Shown piece after piece: positions 44,121 through 52,618 of a DNA stretch of 64,000 nucleotides. The notes beneath the pieces are model-generated. The model saw only the letters and a program-made list of their open reading frames with translations. It was not told the origin of the DNA and did not search any database. Source of the stretch: VXYL01 sp965116935 (GTDB lineage Bacteria; Pseudomonadota; Gammaproteobacteria; Pseudomonadales; Azotimanducaceae). Each line of letters opens with the position of its first letter. Positions within the stretch are counted from its first letter, which is position 1. The translations under genes and the position numbers were made by a program. The DNA lies in assembly GCA_965116935.1 (NCBI GenBank), contig OZ220737.1, positions 3,844,001-3,908,000 of the forward strand. Reading direction: 5' to 3'.

Positions 44121-45386
44121 TCAGTCGATGCGGGTCTCGGCGAAGCCGGGGCGCTCGTAGAGGTCGAAGCCGCTGCTGACGCGGGCGATGGTTCGGGCGT
44201 TGGGATCGTCCGCATCGACGTCGAGGAACTCTTCCAGGTCAGCCCGGTAGCGCAGTGCGTAGTCGTCCACTTGGCCATAGCGCGTCGCCATGCGCAGCCC
44301 GCGCAAGCCGCGCTTGTCGTCGCCGAGTCGGAGCAGGGCAAGGCCCTTCATGAAATGGAACACTCCCGTGCGCGGCCGTAGCTGGATGGCGCGACGGAAC
44401 GACGGCAGCGCATCCTCGTAGGCGCCCTTGTCGTAGGCGGCGCGTCCTATCGCCAGGTGGTAGAACGGATCGCGCGCCCGCAAGCGGCGAATCTTCTCCT
44501 CGTAGTAATGGGCACGCTCCGCCTCGCCCGTCTGGCGGTAGAGCGTGGCGAGCCCCGCCATGGCGGATTGGCGTCGCCAGGTCATGCGGTATGCGAGGGC
44601 AAAGGCGGCCTCGGCGAGGTCGGTCGAGCCGGCGCGGGCGTAGATGACGCCGAGATTGACCCAGTGGTCGGCGTTGTTGGGGTCTTCGATGAGGGTCCGC
44701 TTCAGCCAGGCGAACGCCTCCCGCTGTTGCCCTCGCATCAGCGCATCGACGGAAAGGTTTGCATACATGAGCGCGAAGGCGTGGGCGTCGGACACCAGCC
44801 AGCGTTCGTGGCTGGATTCGGGCGCAACGTAGTTGAAGTCCATCACGAACTCTTGGCCGAGGCCCGTGTTGCGCATGTTGGGCACAACCGCGTTGATGTG
44901 ATTGCTGCGGATCAACAGATCGCCGTCCATGCCCCATGTGGGCGGCACGGCGACGCGCTGGAAGCGGGCGCGCAGCCCCAGACGCCGCGCCAGGGTGACG
45001 AACATGTTGGTGTACGAGAGGCAGTTGCCGGCCTTGGCCTCGAGGGTGGCGGCGGCGCTGAGGGTCAGGCGTTCGTCATAGCGGGCATTGAGCAGGCCCA
45101 CCTCGGCCAGGCGGCGCACCAATCGCCGCAACCGCTCGCGGCTGCTGTCGATCTCGAACAGCGGAGCGAGGAAGCGCTCCATCTCCGGGCTCGTGTCCTG
45201 AATGGCGATGGGCTCGGCCGGCGCCACCTCGGTGCCGAACAGCGCCTCGCCAGACACCAGTTCCCGCTTCGTTGCTGGCGAGACCTCGGGCAATTGCGGC
45301 GTGGCACAGGCGCAGACTCCCGCCACAAGGACGCCGAGCCAGCCGACGCTGGCCAGCATCCTAACCGGTGTGCGTTCCATCGACAT
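44121..45386 (-). CDS. Lipoprotein with transglutaminase-like domain and TPR repeats
   Basis: 421 residues. The N-terminus MSMERTPVRMLASVGWLGVL, then VAGVCACATPQ, is a signal peptide with a plausible lipobox cysteine. A transglutaminase-like core follows, with Cys in AKAGNCLSYTNMFVTLARRLG, His in SNHINAVVPN and Asp in VMDFNY. At least four TPR repeats occupy residues 225-390 (NADHWVNLGVIYARAGSTDLAEAAF and others). It is likely periplasmic or outer-membrane-bound, acting on or scaffolding other proteins. No operon partner is seen. Confidence 0.85.
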   Translation of the reverse strand: MSMERTPVRMLASVGWLGVLVAGVCACATPQLPEVSPATKRELVSGEALFGTEVAPAEPIAIQDTSPEMERFLAPLFEIDSSRERLRRLVRRLAEVGLLNARYDERLTLSAAATLEAKAGNCLSYTNMFVTLARRLGLRARFQRVAVPPTWGMDGDLLIRSNHINAVVPNMRNTGLGQEFVMDFNYVAPESSHERWLVSDAHAFALMYANLSVDALMRGQQREAFAWLKRTLIEDPNNADHWVNLGVIYARAGSTDLAEAAFALAYRMTWRRQSAMAGLATLYRQTGEAERAHYYEEKIRRLRARDPFYHLAIGRAAYDKGAYEDALPSFRRAIQLRPRTGVFHFMKGLALLRLGDDKRGLRGLRMATRYGQVDDYALRYRADLEEFLDVDADDPNARTIARVSSGFDLYERPGFAETRID

Positions 45387-45832
45387 GACGCTTGTCTCCA
45401 GCGCCCATCGTAACGCCGCACAACGCTCGCGTCTTGGGGGCGGCTCCGGAGAGAACCGAGGACGCTTTCTCGAAGGGACAGCAGTTCGCGTGAGCGAATT
45501 GCCAACGTGCCCGTCAGGGCGCGCTAGGAGGCTGCGCCGTAGAAAAGCCGCAAAACAAGCGGGCGGATGCGTTGGCCTCTAGCGTTGCCGTCCTCTGGAG
45601 GGAGGGCGTCCCGCCCTCCATCGCGCGAGGCGCGCATTCTTGTGGTGCAGCGAGTGTTCTGCGCGCCTTGCGGCGCGATGGAGGGCGGGCGCCGCCAAAC
45701 CCCTCGCTGACGCTCGGGGTCTGGCTCCAGCCCCCACCTCCCCCTGACCTTGCACCGCGTACGCGGCGCTTTTGTGCCGCTCCTGCGGTGCAAGCTCTTG
45801 GCGCCCTCCCTCCGAGGGCTTGCTAATGCCTG
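45387..45832. repeat. 446-bp gap with REP-like hairpins
   Basis: No gene. It begins with AGTTCGCGTGAGCGAATTGC and GCGCCCGTCAGGGCGC-type hairpins, the same order as at 17.4 kb. A family B palindrome at 45597-45619 and its inverted partner (GGCGCCCTCCCTCCGAGGG) at 45801-45819 follow. The interior differs from that of the composite at 5.6 and 10.1 kb. It lies between the divergent-to-tail TPR and citrate synthase genes on the same strand. Confidence 0.75.
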
Positions 45833-47122
45833 CTAGCTGCGTTGCTCCAGGGGCACGTAGTCGCGGCCGGTTTCGCCGAGGTAGAGCTGGCGCGGGCGAC
45901 CGATCTTGTAGGCCTCGCTCACCATCTCCTTCCAGTGCGCGATCCAGCCGGGAGTGCGACCGGTGACGAAGATGACGGTGAACATCTCCGTCGGGATGCC
46001 GATGGCCTTCAGGGTGATGCCGGAGTAGAAGTCCACGTTCGGGTAGAGGCGGCGCTCGATGAAGAACTCGTCCTCGAGCGCGATTTTTTCCAGCCGCTGG
46101 GCCATCTGCAGCGTCTCGTCGGCCTCGACGCCCAGCTCCGCGAGCACCTCATGGCAGGTCTCCTGCATCACCGTGGCGCGGGGGTCGTAGTTTTTGTACA
46201 CGCGGTGGCCGAAGCCCATGATGCGGAAGGGATCGTCGCGGTCCTTGGCCTTGGCGACGTAGGTGTCGATTTTGTCCGGCGAGCCGATGTCCGCGAGCAT
46301 GCTGAGCACGGCCTCGTTGGCGCCGCCGTGGGATGGCCCCCAAAGCGCCGCAACGCCGGCGGCGATGGCCGAATAAGGATTGGTGCCGGTGGAGCCGGCG
46401 AGCCGCACGGTTGACGTGGACGCGTTCTGCTCGTGGTCTGCGTGCAGCATGAAGATGCGGTCCATGGCGCGGGCGATGACCGGGTTGATCTCGTAGTTCT
46501 CGTCGTCGGCGAAGGTGGTGTAGAGGAAGTTCTCGGCGTAGCCCAGGTCCTCGCGCGGCGGCAGCGGCGGCTTGCCCTGGCCGTGGCGGTAGGTGAGGGC
46601 GGCCAGCGTCGGCATCTTGGCGATCAGGCGCCGCGCCGTGATGTCGCGATCCTCCGCCACCGTGATGTCGAGGCCGTTGTGGTATTCCGCCGCCAGCGCA
46701 CCGGTGAGGGCGGTGATGATGCCCATGGGGTGGGCATCACGGGAGAAGTTCGACACCATGTTGGCGATGCCGGCGGGAAGATTGCGTTCGGCGGCGATGG
46801 TGCGCTCGAACTCGACCTTCTGCGCGGCGCTCGGCAAGGCGCCTTCGAGCAGCAGGTAGCACAGTTCCAGAAAGTCGGATTGCTCGGCGAGTTGCTCGAT
46901 CGGGTAGCCGCGATGCAGCAGCACGCCGTTGTCGCCGTCGATGTAGGTGATGTTCGAGTCGCAGGAGGCGGTGGAGACGAACCCGGGGTCGTAGGTGAAG
47001 ATGCCTTGCTTCGTGAGCTTTGCGATGTCGATCACGTCGCTGCCGAGGCTGGGGCTCAGGATCGGCAGTTCGATGGCTTCCTCGGCGCCGTCCACAAACA
47101 ATCGTGCGCGCTTGTCCCCCAT
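45833..47122 (-). CDS. gltA: Citrate synthase (type I, hexameric form)
   Basis: 429 residues from ATG 47122 (GAGGAG upstream; a GTG two codons earlier is also possible). It condenses acetyl-CoA with oxaloacetate at entry to the TCA cycle. The signature regions are ITYIDGDNGVLLHRGYPIEQLA, the catalytic histidines in LHADHEQNASTSTVR and FGHRVYKNYDPRA, and the catalytic Asp in NVDFYSGI. An N-terminal beta domain, typical of NADH-sensitive Gram-negative enzymes, is present. Confidence 0.97.
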   Translation of the reverse strand: MGDKRARLFVDGAEEAIELPILSPSLGSDVIDIAKLTKQGIFTYDPGFVSTASCDSNITYIDGDNGVLLHRGYPIEQLAEQSDFLELCYLLLEGALPSAAQKVEFERTIAAERNLPAGIANMVSNFSRDAHPMGIITALTGALAAEYHNGLDITVAEDRDITARRLIAKMPTLAALTYRHGQGKPPLPPREDLGYAENFLYTTFADDENYEINPVIARAMDRIFMLHADHEQNASTSTVRLAGSTGTNPYSAIAAGVAALWGPSHGGANEAVLSMLADIGSPDKIDTYVAKAKDRDDPFRIMGFGHRVYKNYDPRATVMQETCHEVLAELGVEADETLQMAQRLEKIALEDEFFIERRLYPNVDFYSGITLKAIGIPTEMFTVIFVTGRTPGWIAHWKEMVSEAYKIGRPRQLYLGETGRDYVPLEQRS

Positions 47123-47297
47123 GGGCACTCCTCCCCTCGTGCAGTGTCCGTCGGTTGTCCCTTGCTCGTCCTAACGCCGCCTTTGCCTCATCCGAAGCGA
47201 CGGTCTGAAAGGCTTCGCCGGAGCGTATAGGCGCATCGCGTTGGCGTCAAACTGCGTAGAATCCGTCGTGGCGTCCCCTTCGAGTTTGGAGGCAGAT

Positions 47298-47684
47298 GTG
47301 GGCCGAATCATCGCGCAGACCAGAATCACCAATCTGGCGGACCAGAGCAAATCCATCAAATGCGGCCTTTTCGTGGACACAGGTGCTGGAGCACTCATCC
47401 TGCCGACAGCTTGGAAGGAGCAGCTTGGCGACTTCCTGCGGGCCGAGCCGGTCGAGCTGCAACTCGCCAACGGCGATGTCGTGCGCGGCGAAGCCTGCTG
47501 GCCGGTCGAGATTAAGATCGAGGGTTTCAGGCCCGTCGCGAACGAGGTGATCTTCATGGGTGCAGAGGACGAGGACGACTTGCAGGAGCCGCTTCTGGGC
47601 TACGTGATCCTCGAACAAGCGCAGGCGGCCGTGGACATGCTGGGGCACCGCTTGGTTCCCGTGAAGTACATCGACTTGAAGTAG
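47298..47684 (+). CDS. Retropepsin-like aspartic protease family protein
   Basis: 128 residues from GTG 47298, chosen because GGAGG lies 5 bases before it; an upstream ATG at 47241 lacks a site. The active motif is FVDTGAGALILP (Asp-Thr-Gly). A second strand ends IFMGAEDEDD and GYVILEQAQAAVDMLGHRLVPV, as in clan AA retropepsin-like bacterial proteins. Such proteins dimerise to form the active site. The target is unknown. It faces the oligopeptide-binding gene. Confidence 0.8.
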   Translation: MGRIIAQTRITNLADQSKSIKCGLFVDTGAGALILPTAWKEQLGDFLRAEPVELQLANGDVVRGEACWPVEIKIEGFRPVANEVIFMGAEDEDDLQEPLLGYVILEQAQAAVDMLGHRLVPVKYIDLK

Positions 47685-47695
47685 GACAGCGGCAA

Positions 47696-49585
47696 TCAGC
47701 CGCCGAGGCGTTCGAGTCCCTCCTCCACGCGCCGTGCCTTGGCTTCGTCGTACCACCAAGCGTCCACAAAGGGCAGGCGGTTTAGCTGGTCGTTGCGGAT
47801 TTCGCCGAACTTGTCCCAATAGACGAGGCGGAAGCCGGGTTGCGAGCCGAGCGGGATGAAGTAGAAGTTCCACAGCAGCACCCGGTCCAGGGCGCGGGTG
47901 GCGGCGTAGAGCTCCTCTGCCGACTCCGCGCCGACGATGGTCTCGATCAGGCTGTCCACCACGGGGCTGCGGATCTTGGCCCAGTTCTGCCCGTAGTCCT
48001 GGTCGGCGGCGGCGCTGCCGAACCAGTTGCGCAGTTGCAGCCCCGGGGTGTGGCCGGGCCCCAAGCGCACCGAATTGCCGTCGAAGCGGCCGGTGCGGCT
48101 GCGGAACAGCCACTGCGACACCTCCGGCGAGCGGCCGCTGTTCCTGATGCCGACGCGCTTGAGGTTGTCGGTGAGCGAGAGGTTCTGGCGGATGGAGTAG
48201 TAGGAGACGCCAATGAAGTCGAGGGTGAACGGCTCGCCGGTCTCGACGTTGGTCATCACGCCGTCCTGGATTTCCCAGCCCGCCTCGGCGAAGAGCTCGA
48301 TGGCGCGGGCGATGTTGTGGCGCTGGCGGCCGAACCCGGTGCTTTCGGGCTGCTTGAACTCTTCGGTGAAGACGCGGGGCGGCAACTGGTCGCGCCACGG
48401 TTCGAGCAGCGCCAGTTCGCGTTCGCTCGGCAAGCCCTTGTGCGCCATGGGCGAGTTCTGGAAGAAGCTGATGCCCGTCTTGTAGAAGCCGTAGAACAGC
48501 ACGCGGTTGGTCCAGTCGAAGTCGTAGAGCAGCCACAGCGCCTCGCGCACGCGGATGTCGGCGAGCTGGGGGCGCTCAGTGTTCCAGAAGATGGGCCACC
48601 AGAGCCCCTCGACCCGGCCAAGCGGACGCAGCTCGCGCTTGAACAGCCCCTCGCGCACCGCAGGGAAGCCGTACTGCGTGGCCCAGTTCTTCGACACGCC
48701 CTCCTCGCGGATGTCGAACACGTGCCCCTTGTGCGCCTCCAGCATCACGCCCTCGTCGGCGAAGTGGTCGAAGGTGATCTCGTCGAAGTTGTAGCGGCCC
48801 TTGTTCACCGGGATGTCGCGGCCCCAGTAGTCGTCCACGCGCTCGTATTCGATGACGCGGCCCACCTCGGCGTACTTGAGGCGGTACGGGCCGCTCGCCA
48901 GCGGTGGATCGACCGTGGTCTTGGTGATGTCGTGCTCTGGCGCATCCCAGTAGTGCTTCGGCAGGATGTTGTAGTTGCCGATGGCGAACGGCAGGATCGG
49001 GTTGAGTTCGCGGTCCTGGCGGCGCACGAAGCACACCTCGCGCTCGCCGAAGGGGAAGATGCGCTCGATGTCGGCGAGCGCCGTGCGGATCGATACGGAG
49101 CCGTGCTCGCGCAGCGCCTCGAAGGTGAAGAGCACATCGTCCATGGTGATGGGCACGCCGTCGTGCCAGTAGGCGTCGTCGCGGATGCGGAAGGCGACCC
49201 AGTCGAGGTTGGGGCCCTTTGCGATCCCGTCGGCCAGGCGGCCATAGGCGCTTACGGGCTCATCGATGGAAGGCTCTAGCAGGCGGTCGTACACGAGTCC
49301 GCCAGCGTCGTCGTAGCCGGCGGCGACGCGGCCCTTCTCCAGGATCGCGTTGTAGTTGTCGAAGGTGCCCATCACCGGCAGCCGCATGCGCCCGGTCTTG
49401 GGCGCGTCTGGATTGGTGTAGTCGAAGTGGGTGTAGTCGGGGCCGTACTTGAGCGGCAGCAGATAGGAGATGGCGTGGGCATAGTCGGGGTCTTGGCAGG
49501 GCGTCGACTCGGCGGTACTGGTGCGGTTCGCCACGAAGGCCGCGAGCAGGATCGCCGCAGCCAACAATGACAGGCGAATGCGCAC
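47696..49585 (-). CDS. Oligopeptide ABC transporter substrate-binding protein (SBP family 5, YejA-like)
   Basis: 629 residues. Signal peptide MRIRLSLLAAAILLAAFVANRTSTAES. Family 5 marks include DNYNAILEKG, LLEPSIDEP, GLVYDRLL, WHDGVPITMDDVLFTFEAL and ASGPYRLKYAEVGRVIEYERVDDYWG. It ends with WNFYFIPLGSQPGFRLVYWDKFG. The length above 600 is typical of YejA proteins. No permease or ATPase genes follow in the window. It is the third gene of a likely operon with the two genes upstream. Confidence 0.93.
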   Translation of the reverse strand: MRIRLSLLAAAILLAAFVANRTSTAESTPCQDPDYAHAISYLLPLKYGPDYTHFDYTNPDAPKTGRMRLPVMGTFDNYNAILEKGRVAAGYDDAGGLVYDRLLEPSIDEPVSAYGRLADGIAKGPNLDWVAFRIRDDAYWHDGVPITMDDVLFTFEALREHGSVSIRTALADIERIFPFGEREVCFVRRQDRELNPILPFAIGNYNILPKHYWDAPEHDITKTTVDPPLASGPYRLKYAEVGRVIEYERVDDYWGRDIPVNKGRYNFDEITFDHFADEGVMLEAHKGHVFDIREEGVSKNWATQYGFPAVREGLFKRELRPLGRVEGLWWPIFWNTERPQLADIRVREALWLLYDFDWTNRVLFYGFYKTGISFFQNSPMAHKGLPSERELALLEPWRDQLPPRVFTEEFKQPESTGFGRQRHNIARAIELFAEAGWEIQDGVMTNVETGEPFTLDFIGVSYYSIRQNLSLTDNLKRVGIRNSGRSPEVSQWLFRSRTGRFDGNSVRLGPGHTPGLQLRNWFGSAAADQDYGQNWAKIRSPVVDSLIETIVGAESAEELYAATRALDRVLLWNFYFIPLGSQPGFRLVYWDKFGEIRNDQLNRLPFVDAWWYDEAKARRVEEGLERLGG

Positions 49586-49597
49586 GACGGCTAACGG

Positions 49598-50593
49598 CTA
49601 GGAACCGTCGCCCGCGACGCAATCGTTGGCGAAAGCGTCCACCGGCTGTGCGAACGGCAACAGCGCGATATTGCCGCCAGCTCCGGACTCGGCGGCAAAC
49701 TCGCGCAGCCAAGTCATCTCCCGCTCGTCGCCGCCGAAGACCACCTCGCCGAAAGGACGGGTGAAGTCGTCCCAATGGATGGGCACCACGCATTCCGCGC
49801 CGGTGGCGGCGACGATTTCGGCGTGGTACGTCGATGCGTGTTCGCGACCAAGAGTGGCGAGGCCACCGGTGCCGAGAAAGACGACGTCGGCGGTCACGCC
49901 GTCTAGGCGGCCCTCGACGTAGCCGGCGCTGCCCTGCACCAGGGCGGTGCCGGCAGGATGCGCGAGCACGATCGTATAGCTGCCGCCCTCCTTCCAGTCG
50001 CCGATGCGCGCCGGGGGCACGATGGGAGCGTCGATGGTGCCGGGGATGGGCGGCCCGCCATCCACAAGCGGAGCATGGGCTGAGCGGATGAGATTGACCT
50101 CAAACGCGCCGAACGTGGCGGTTAGGGTGTCTTCGGCAACACGGATACGCTCTCCCGGCACGCCGGCACCGCGAGCGATGTTGGCGGTGGACGGCGAACC
50201 GAGCACCACTGCGCCCGTCGCGAGGGCCACCTCGCCCAAGTCCATGGCGTGGTCGAAGTGGGAATGCACAGGCGTGATGGCGGCGAGGCCCTTGAGGCCC
50301 GCGCTTTGCACCATCGCCGCGATTTGGTCCCCATCTGGTGCGGCGAGGTCGTCCAGGGACTCGAACTGCGGGCGACTGAAGAAGCCGTCGATCAGGATCT
50401 TCGTCTCGCCGTCGTCGAACAACAGGGTTGTGACGCCGTACCAAGTGACCGTTACGGCCGCACCGTCCGTCGCCGGCAACACGGGAAGTCCCGGCGGCGG
50501 CGCATAGTCGAGTGCGCCCCGCTCCGCTGCCGAGGCGCCGCCGGTCAGCGTGAGCGCGACGGCGCCAATGGCGGCACGAAGCGCGCGCCTCAT
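49598..50593 (-). CDS. Secreted metallo-beta-lactamase-fold hydrolase
   Basis: 331 residues from ATG 50593. Signal peptide MRRALRAAIGAVALTLTGGASAAE. The zinc site is PVHSHFDHAMD (HxHxDH), with further ligands in the SAHAPLVDGG and PIHWDDF segments. The fold resembles UlaG-like lactonases or phosphodiesterases more than true beta-lactamases. It overlaps the dioxygenase stop by 4 bases and is 12 bases before the substrate-binding protein, so all three are cotranscribed. Confidence 0.88.
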   Translation of the reverse strand: MRRALRAAIGAVALTLTGGASAAERGALDYAPPPGLPVLPATDGAAVTVTWYGVTTLLFDDGETKILIDGFFSRPQFESLDDLAAPDGDQIAAMVQSAGLKGLAAITPVHSHFDHAMDLGEVALATGAVVLGSPSTANIARGAGVPGERIRVAEDTLTATFGAFEVNLIRSAHAPLVDGGPPIPGTIDAPIVPPARIGDWKEGGSYTIVLAHPAGTALVQGSAGYVEGRLDGVTADVVFLGTGGLATLGREHASTYHAEIVAATGAECVVPIHWDDFTRPFGEVVFGGDEREMTWLREFAAESGAGGNIALLPFAQPVDAFANDCVAGDGS

Positions 50594-51678
50594 GCCGCGG
50601 CCTCGGCGACGACCTCGCGCATCCCTTCCCACTCATGCCACATGTTGCACATGGCGTACTTCGACCGCTCCCAGGGGTTGTTGCCTTCCTCGTATTCGAG
50701 CCACTCGCCCATCTGGCCGCGGTCCGGGTGGTCGCTGATGCCGTTCACCTGCTTGTCGGGCTGGCGGCTCTTGTTGCGGATGCGGAAGATGATGTTCTTG
50801 CGCGACTCGGTGCCGTTCTCGTTGCGGGTGCCGGAATGCGGGATGTGGTAGCTGGTGATGCAGACGTCGCCCGGCTCCATGAGGATCTGCGTCGGTCGCG
50901 GCCAGCGGCGACCGTCCGGCGTCGCCTCGGAATCCTCAGTCAGGAACTGCTCGCGCACCGAGGGAGGCAGATAGACCATGCCGCAGCGGTTCGGCACCTC
51001 GTAGTCGAGTCGGGGCCAGTCCGGGCCCTCGGGGCCAAGGTGGCCGTTGGTGGCGTATTGCTTGCGAAAGAACTCCTGCATGGCGTGGTGGGCGCCCTTG
51101 AGGAGCGCCGTCTGGCCGCAGCCTGGCCTCGTCTGGTCGTTCAGGCAAACGAACACGAAGGCGGTGAAGCTGCCGAGGCCCAAGGTCATCTCCGGATCCT
51201 GGAAGAGCGGCACCATGTTGTGCCCCATCACCTCTGGGCTGCGTCCCAAGTCGCCCTTGGGGCCGGAGGCGAAGTGGCGGCTGTAGATCTCGTCCGGCGT
51301 GCCTTCCTGCACCTCCTGCGGCGGCGCGATGGTGATGTTGCCGTCCATGTGCGTGCCGGCGCCGTAGTAGGGCATGTCCCGTTCGTGGTAGCCCATCGCG
51401 CTGAATCGATCCGACGGTTCGCTCGGCTTGATTACCCCCACCTGACAGGCCACCGGCGGATCGAACTGCCCCATGGCCTCGTGCAGGATCGGCGTGATGG
51501 AGGATGCGTTGACGAGATCGGTCATGTCCTTCTCGCGGGCGAGGCTCTGCCCTTTCTCGGCATTGCGAATGCGCTCCCGCGCCGCCGCAACAAGCTCCTC
51601 GGAAACCGCGTTCTTGAGCACGATGTACCCGTCGCGATAAAGATCCCGCTTCTGCTCGTCCGTCAGCGTCGCCGTCAT
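50590..51678 (-). CDS. Phytanoyl-CoA dioxygenase family Fe(II)/2-oxoglutarate oxygenase
   Basis: 362 residues; ATG 51678 follows GGAGGGGGAA. It begins LTDEQKRDLYRDGYIVLKNAVSEE, the usual PhyH start. Iron ligands are the His and Asp in THMDGNITI and the distal His in SYHIPHSGTR, and the 2-oxoglutarate arginine follows nearby (GTESRKNIIFRIR). It is the first gene of the operon with the metallo-hydrolase and oligopeptide-binding protein, which suggests uptake and modification of a small molecule. The substrate is unknown. Confidence 0.9.
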   Translation of the reverse strand: MTATLTDEQKRDLYRDGYIVLKNAVSEELVAAARERIRNAEKGQSLAREKDMTDLVNASSITPILHEAMGQFDPPVACQVGVIKPSEPSDRFSAMGYHERDMPYYGAGTHMDGNITIAPPQEVQEGTPDEIYSRHFASGPKGDLGRSPEVMGHNMVPLFQDPEMTLGLGSFTAFVFVCLNDQTRPGCGQTALLKGAHHAMQEFFRKQYATNGHLGPEGPDWPRLDYEVPNRCGMVYLPPSVREQFLTEDSEATPDGRRWPRPTQILMEPGDVCITSYHIPHSGTRNENGTESRKNIIFRIRNKSRQPDKQVNGISDHPDRGQMGEWLEYEEGNNPWERSKYAMCNMWHEWEGMREVVAEAAA

Positions 51679-51898
51679 TTCCCCCTCCAGAAAACCGTTG
51701 TCGCCTAAGCCGCCCGATTCTGACCGAGTGGGGGCAAAAGTCGAGTCCGGCCGGCAAGGCGAGCGGGCACTCCTGCGGATGCGCCGTGATGGCGGTCTTT
51801 CTGCGCGCGCTGCAAAAGCCCTTGCATTGCGCAAGGTACGGATTACTTTGGAGGAGTGGGACGGCGCGATCGGGCGGGTGAACCTGGAGGACTACCAG

Positions 51899-52204
51899 AT
51901 GAGCGACGATGGCATCCAGATGGGGATGGCGCCTCCGCATCCCGGAACCTTCATCAGGATCGAGGCGCTCGATGAGTTCGGGTTGAGCGTTTCGGCGGCG
52001 GCCCGGATTCTTGGCGTCCGCCGAGCGACGCTTTCGGACCTGGTGAACGGCAACGCCTCCCTGTCGCCCGAGATGGCTCTGCGGGTCGAGAAGGGGTTCG
52101 GCCTCAGCATGGACCTGCTACTCAGGATGCAGGCATGGCACCACGCAACGCAGATGCGCAGCCGCGCCGGCGAGATCGACGTTCAGCGGTACGAGCCGGC
52201 TTGA
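51899..52204 (+). CDS. HigA-family antitoxin, orphan
   Basis: 101 residues. HPGTFIRIEALDEFGLSVSAAARILGVRRATLSDLVNG is the Xre-type helix-turn-helix of HigA. LSPEMALRVEKGFGLSMDLLLRMQAWHHATQMR completes it. GGAGG lies 8 bases before ATG 51899. The HigB toxin should precede it; just upstream only VNLEDYQ, reminiscent of the last residues of HigB, can be read. The 3' end overlaps the BrnT-like gene on the other strand. Confidence 0.87.
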   Translation: MSDDGIQMGMAPPHPGTFIRIEALDEFGLSVSAAARILGVRRATLSDLVNGNASLSPEMALRVEKGFGLSMDLLLRMQAWHHATQMRSRAGEIDVQRYEPA

Positions 52205-52454
52205 TCGCCGGCCCTGCAAGGGTAGCAGTGCGCGTGAGACTGCCTGCATTCCCGTGGTCGTTTCCTGCGGCGTGCACGACGATGACCGCTACCCCACCGA
52301 CCACGCCAATCGTGTGCCATCGTTCCTCGTCGAGGCTGGGGTCAGGTCGATGCACCATCAAAGGATCGTCGAAGACAAGCCGCGCAGTATCGAAGTCGAG
52401 GCCGGGTTTGCGCTCGTTGAGTCGGCTCTTGCCTTCGTCCCATGTCCAACGCAC
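52122..52454 (-). CDS. BrnT-like toxin with altered C-terminus
   Basis: 110 residues from GTG 52454, with AAGGGTGG before it. VRWTWDEGKSRLNERKPGLDF, then DTARLVFDDPLMVHRPDPSLDEERWHTIGVVGG and VIVVHA, is the BrnT ribonuclease fold. The usual ending (RIISARKATRRER) is missing: after VVHA the sequence is unrelated, Arg-rich and overlaps the HigA gene tail to tail. The key lysine or arginine residues of the BrnT end are therefore lost. BrnA is not found. It is probably inactive. Confidence 0.65.
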   Translation of the reverse strand: MRWTWDEGKSRLNERKPGLDFDTARLVFDDPLMVHRPDPSLDEERWHTIGVVGGVAVIVVHAAGNDHGNAGSLTRTATLAGPAIKPARTAERRSRRRGCASALRGAMPAS

Positions 52455-52618
52455 GGGTTTGACCACCCTTGTAGCTACAAAAACATAACGACGCTGTTGC
52501 CTGCCGTCAAGTCGTACTTTGCTCATAGGCAGTCGGTGTCTCCTTGGGTGTCGGGAGGGAGGGAGATAACGGCTGAAGATGGCGACTGGCGACTCGGGCC
52601 GGTGCTATGCTTGGCCGC

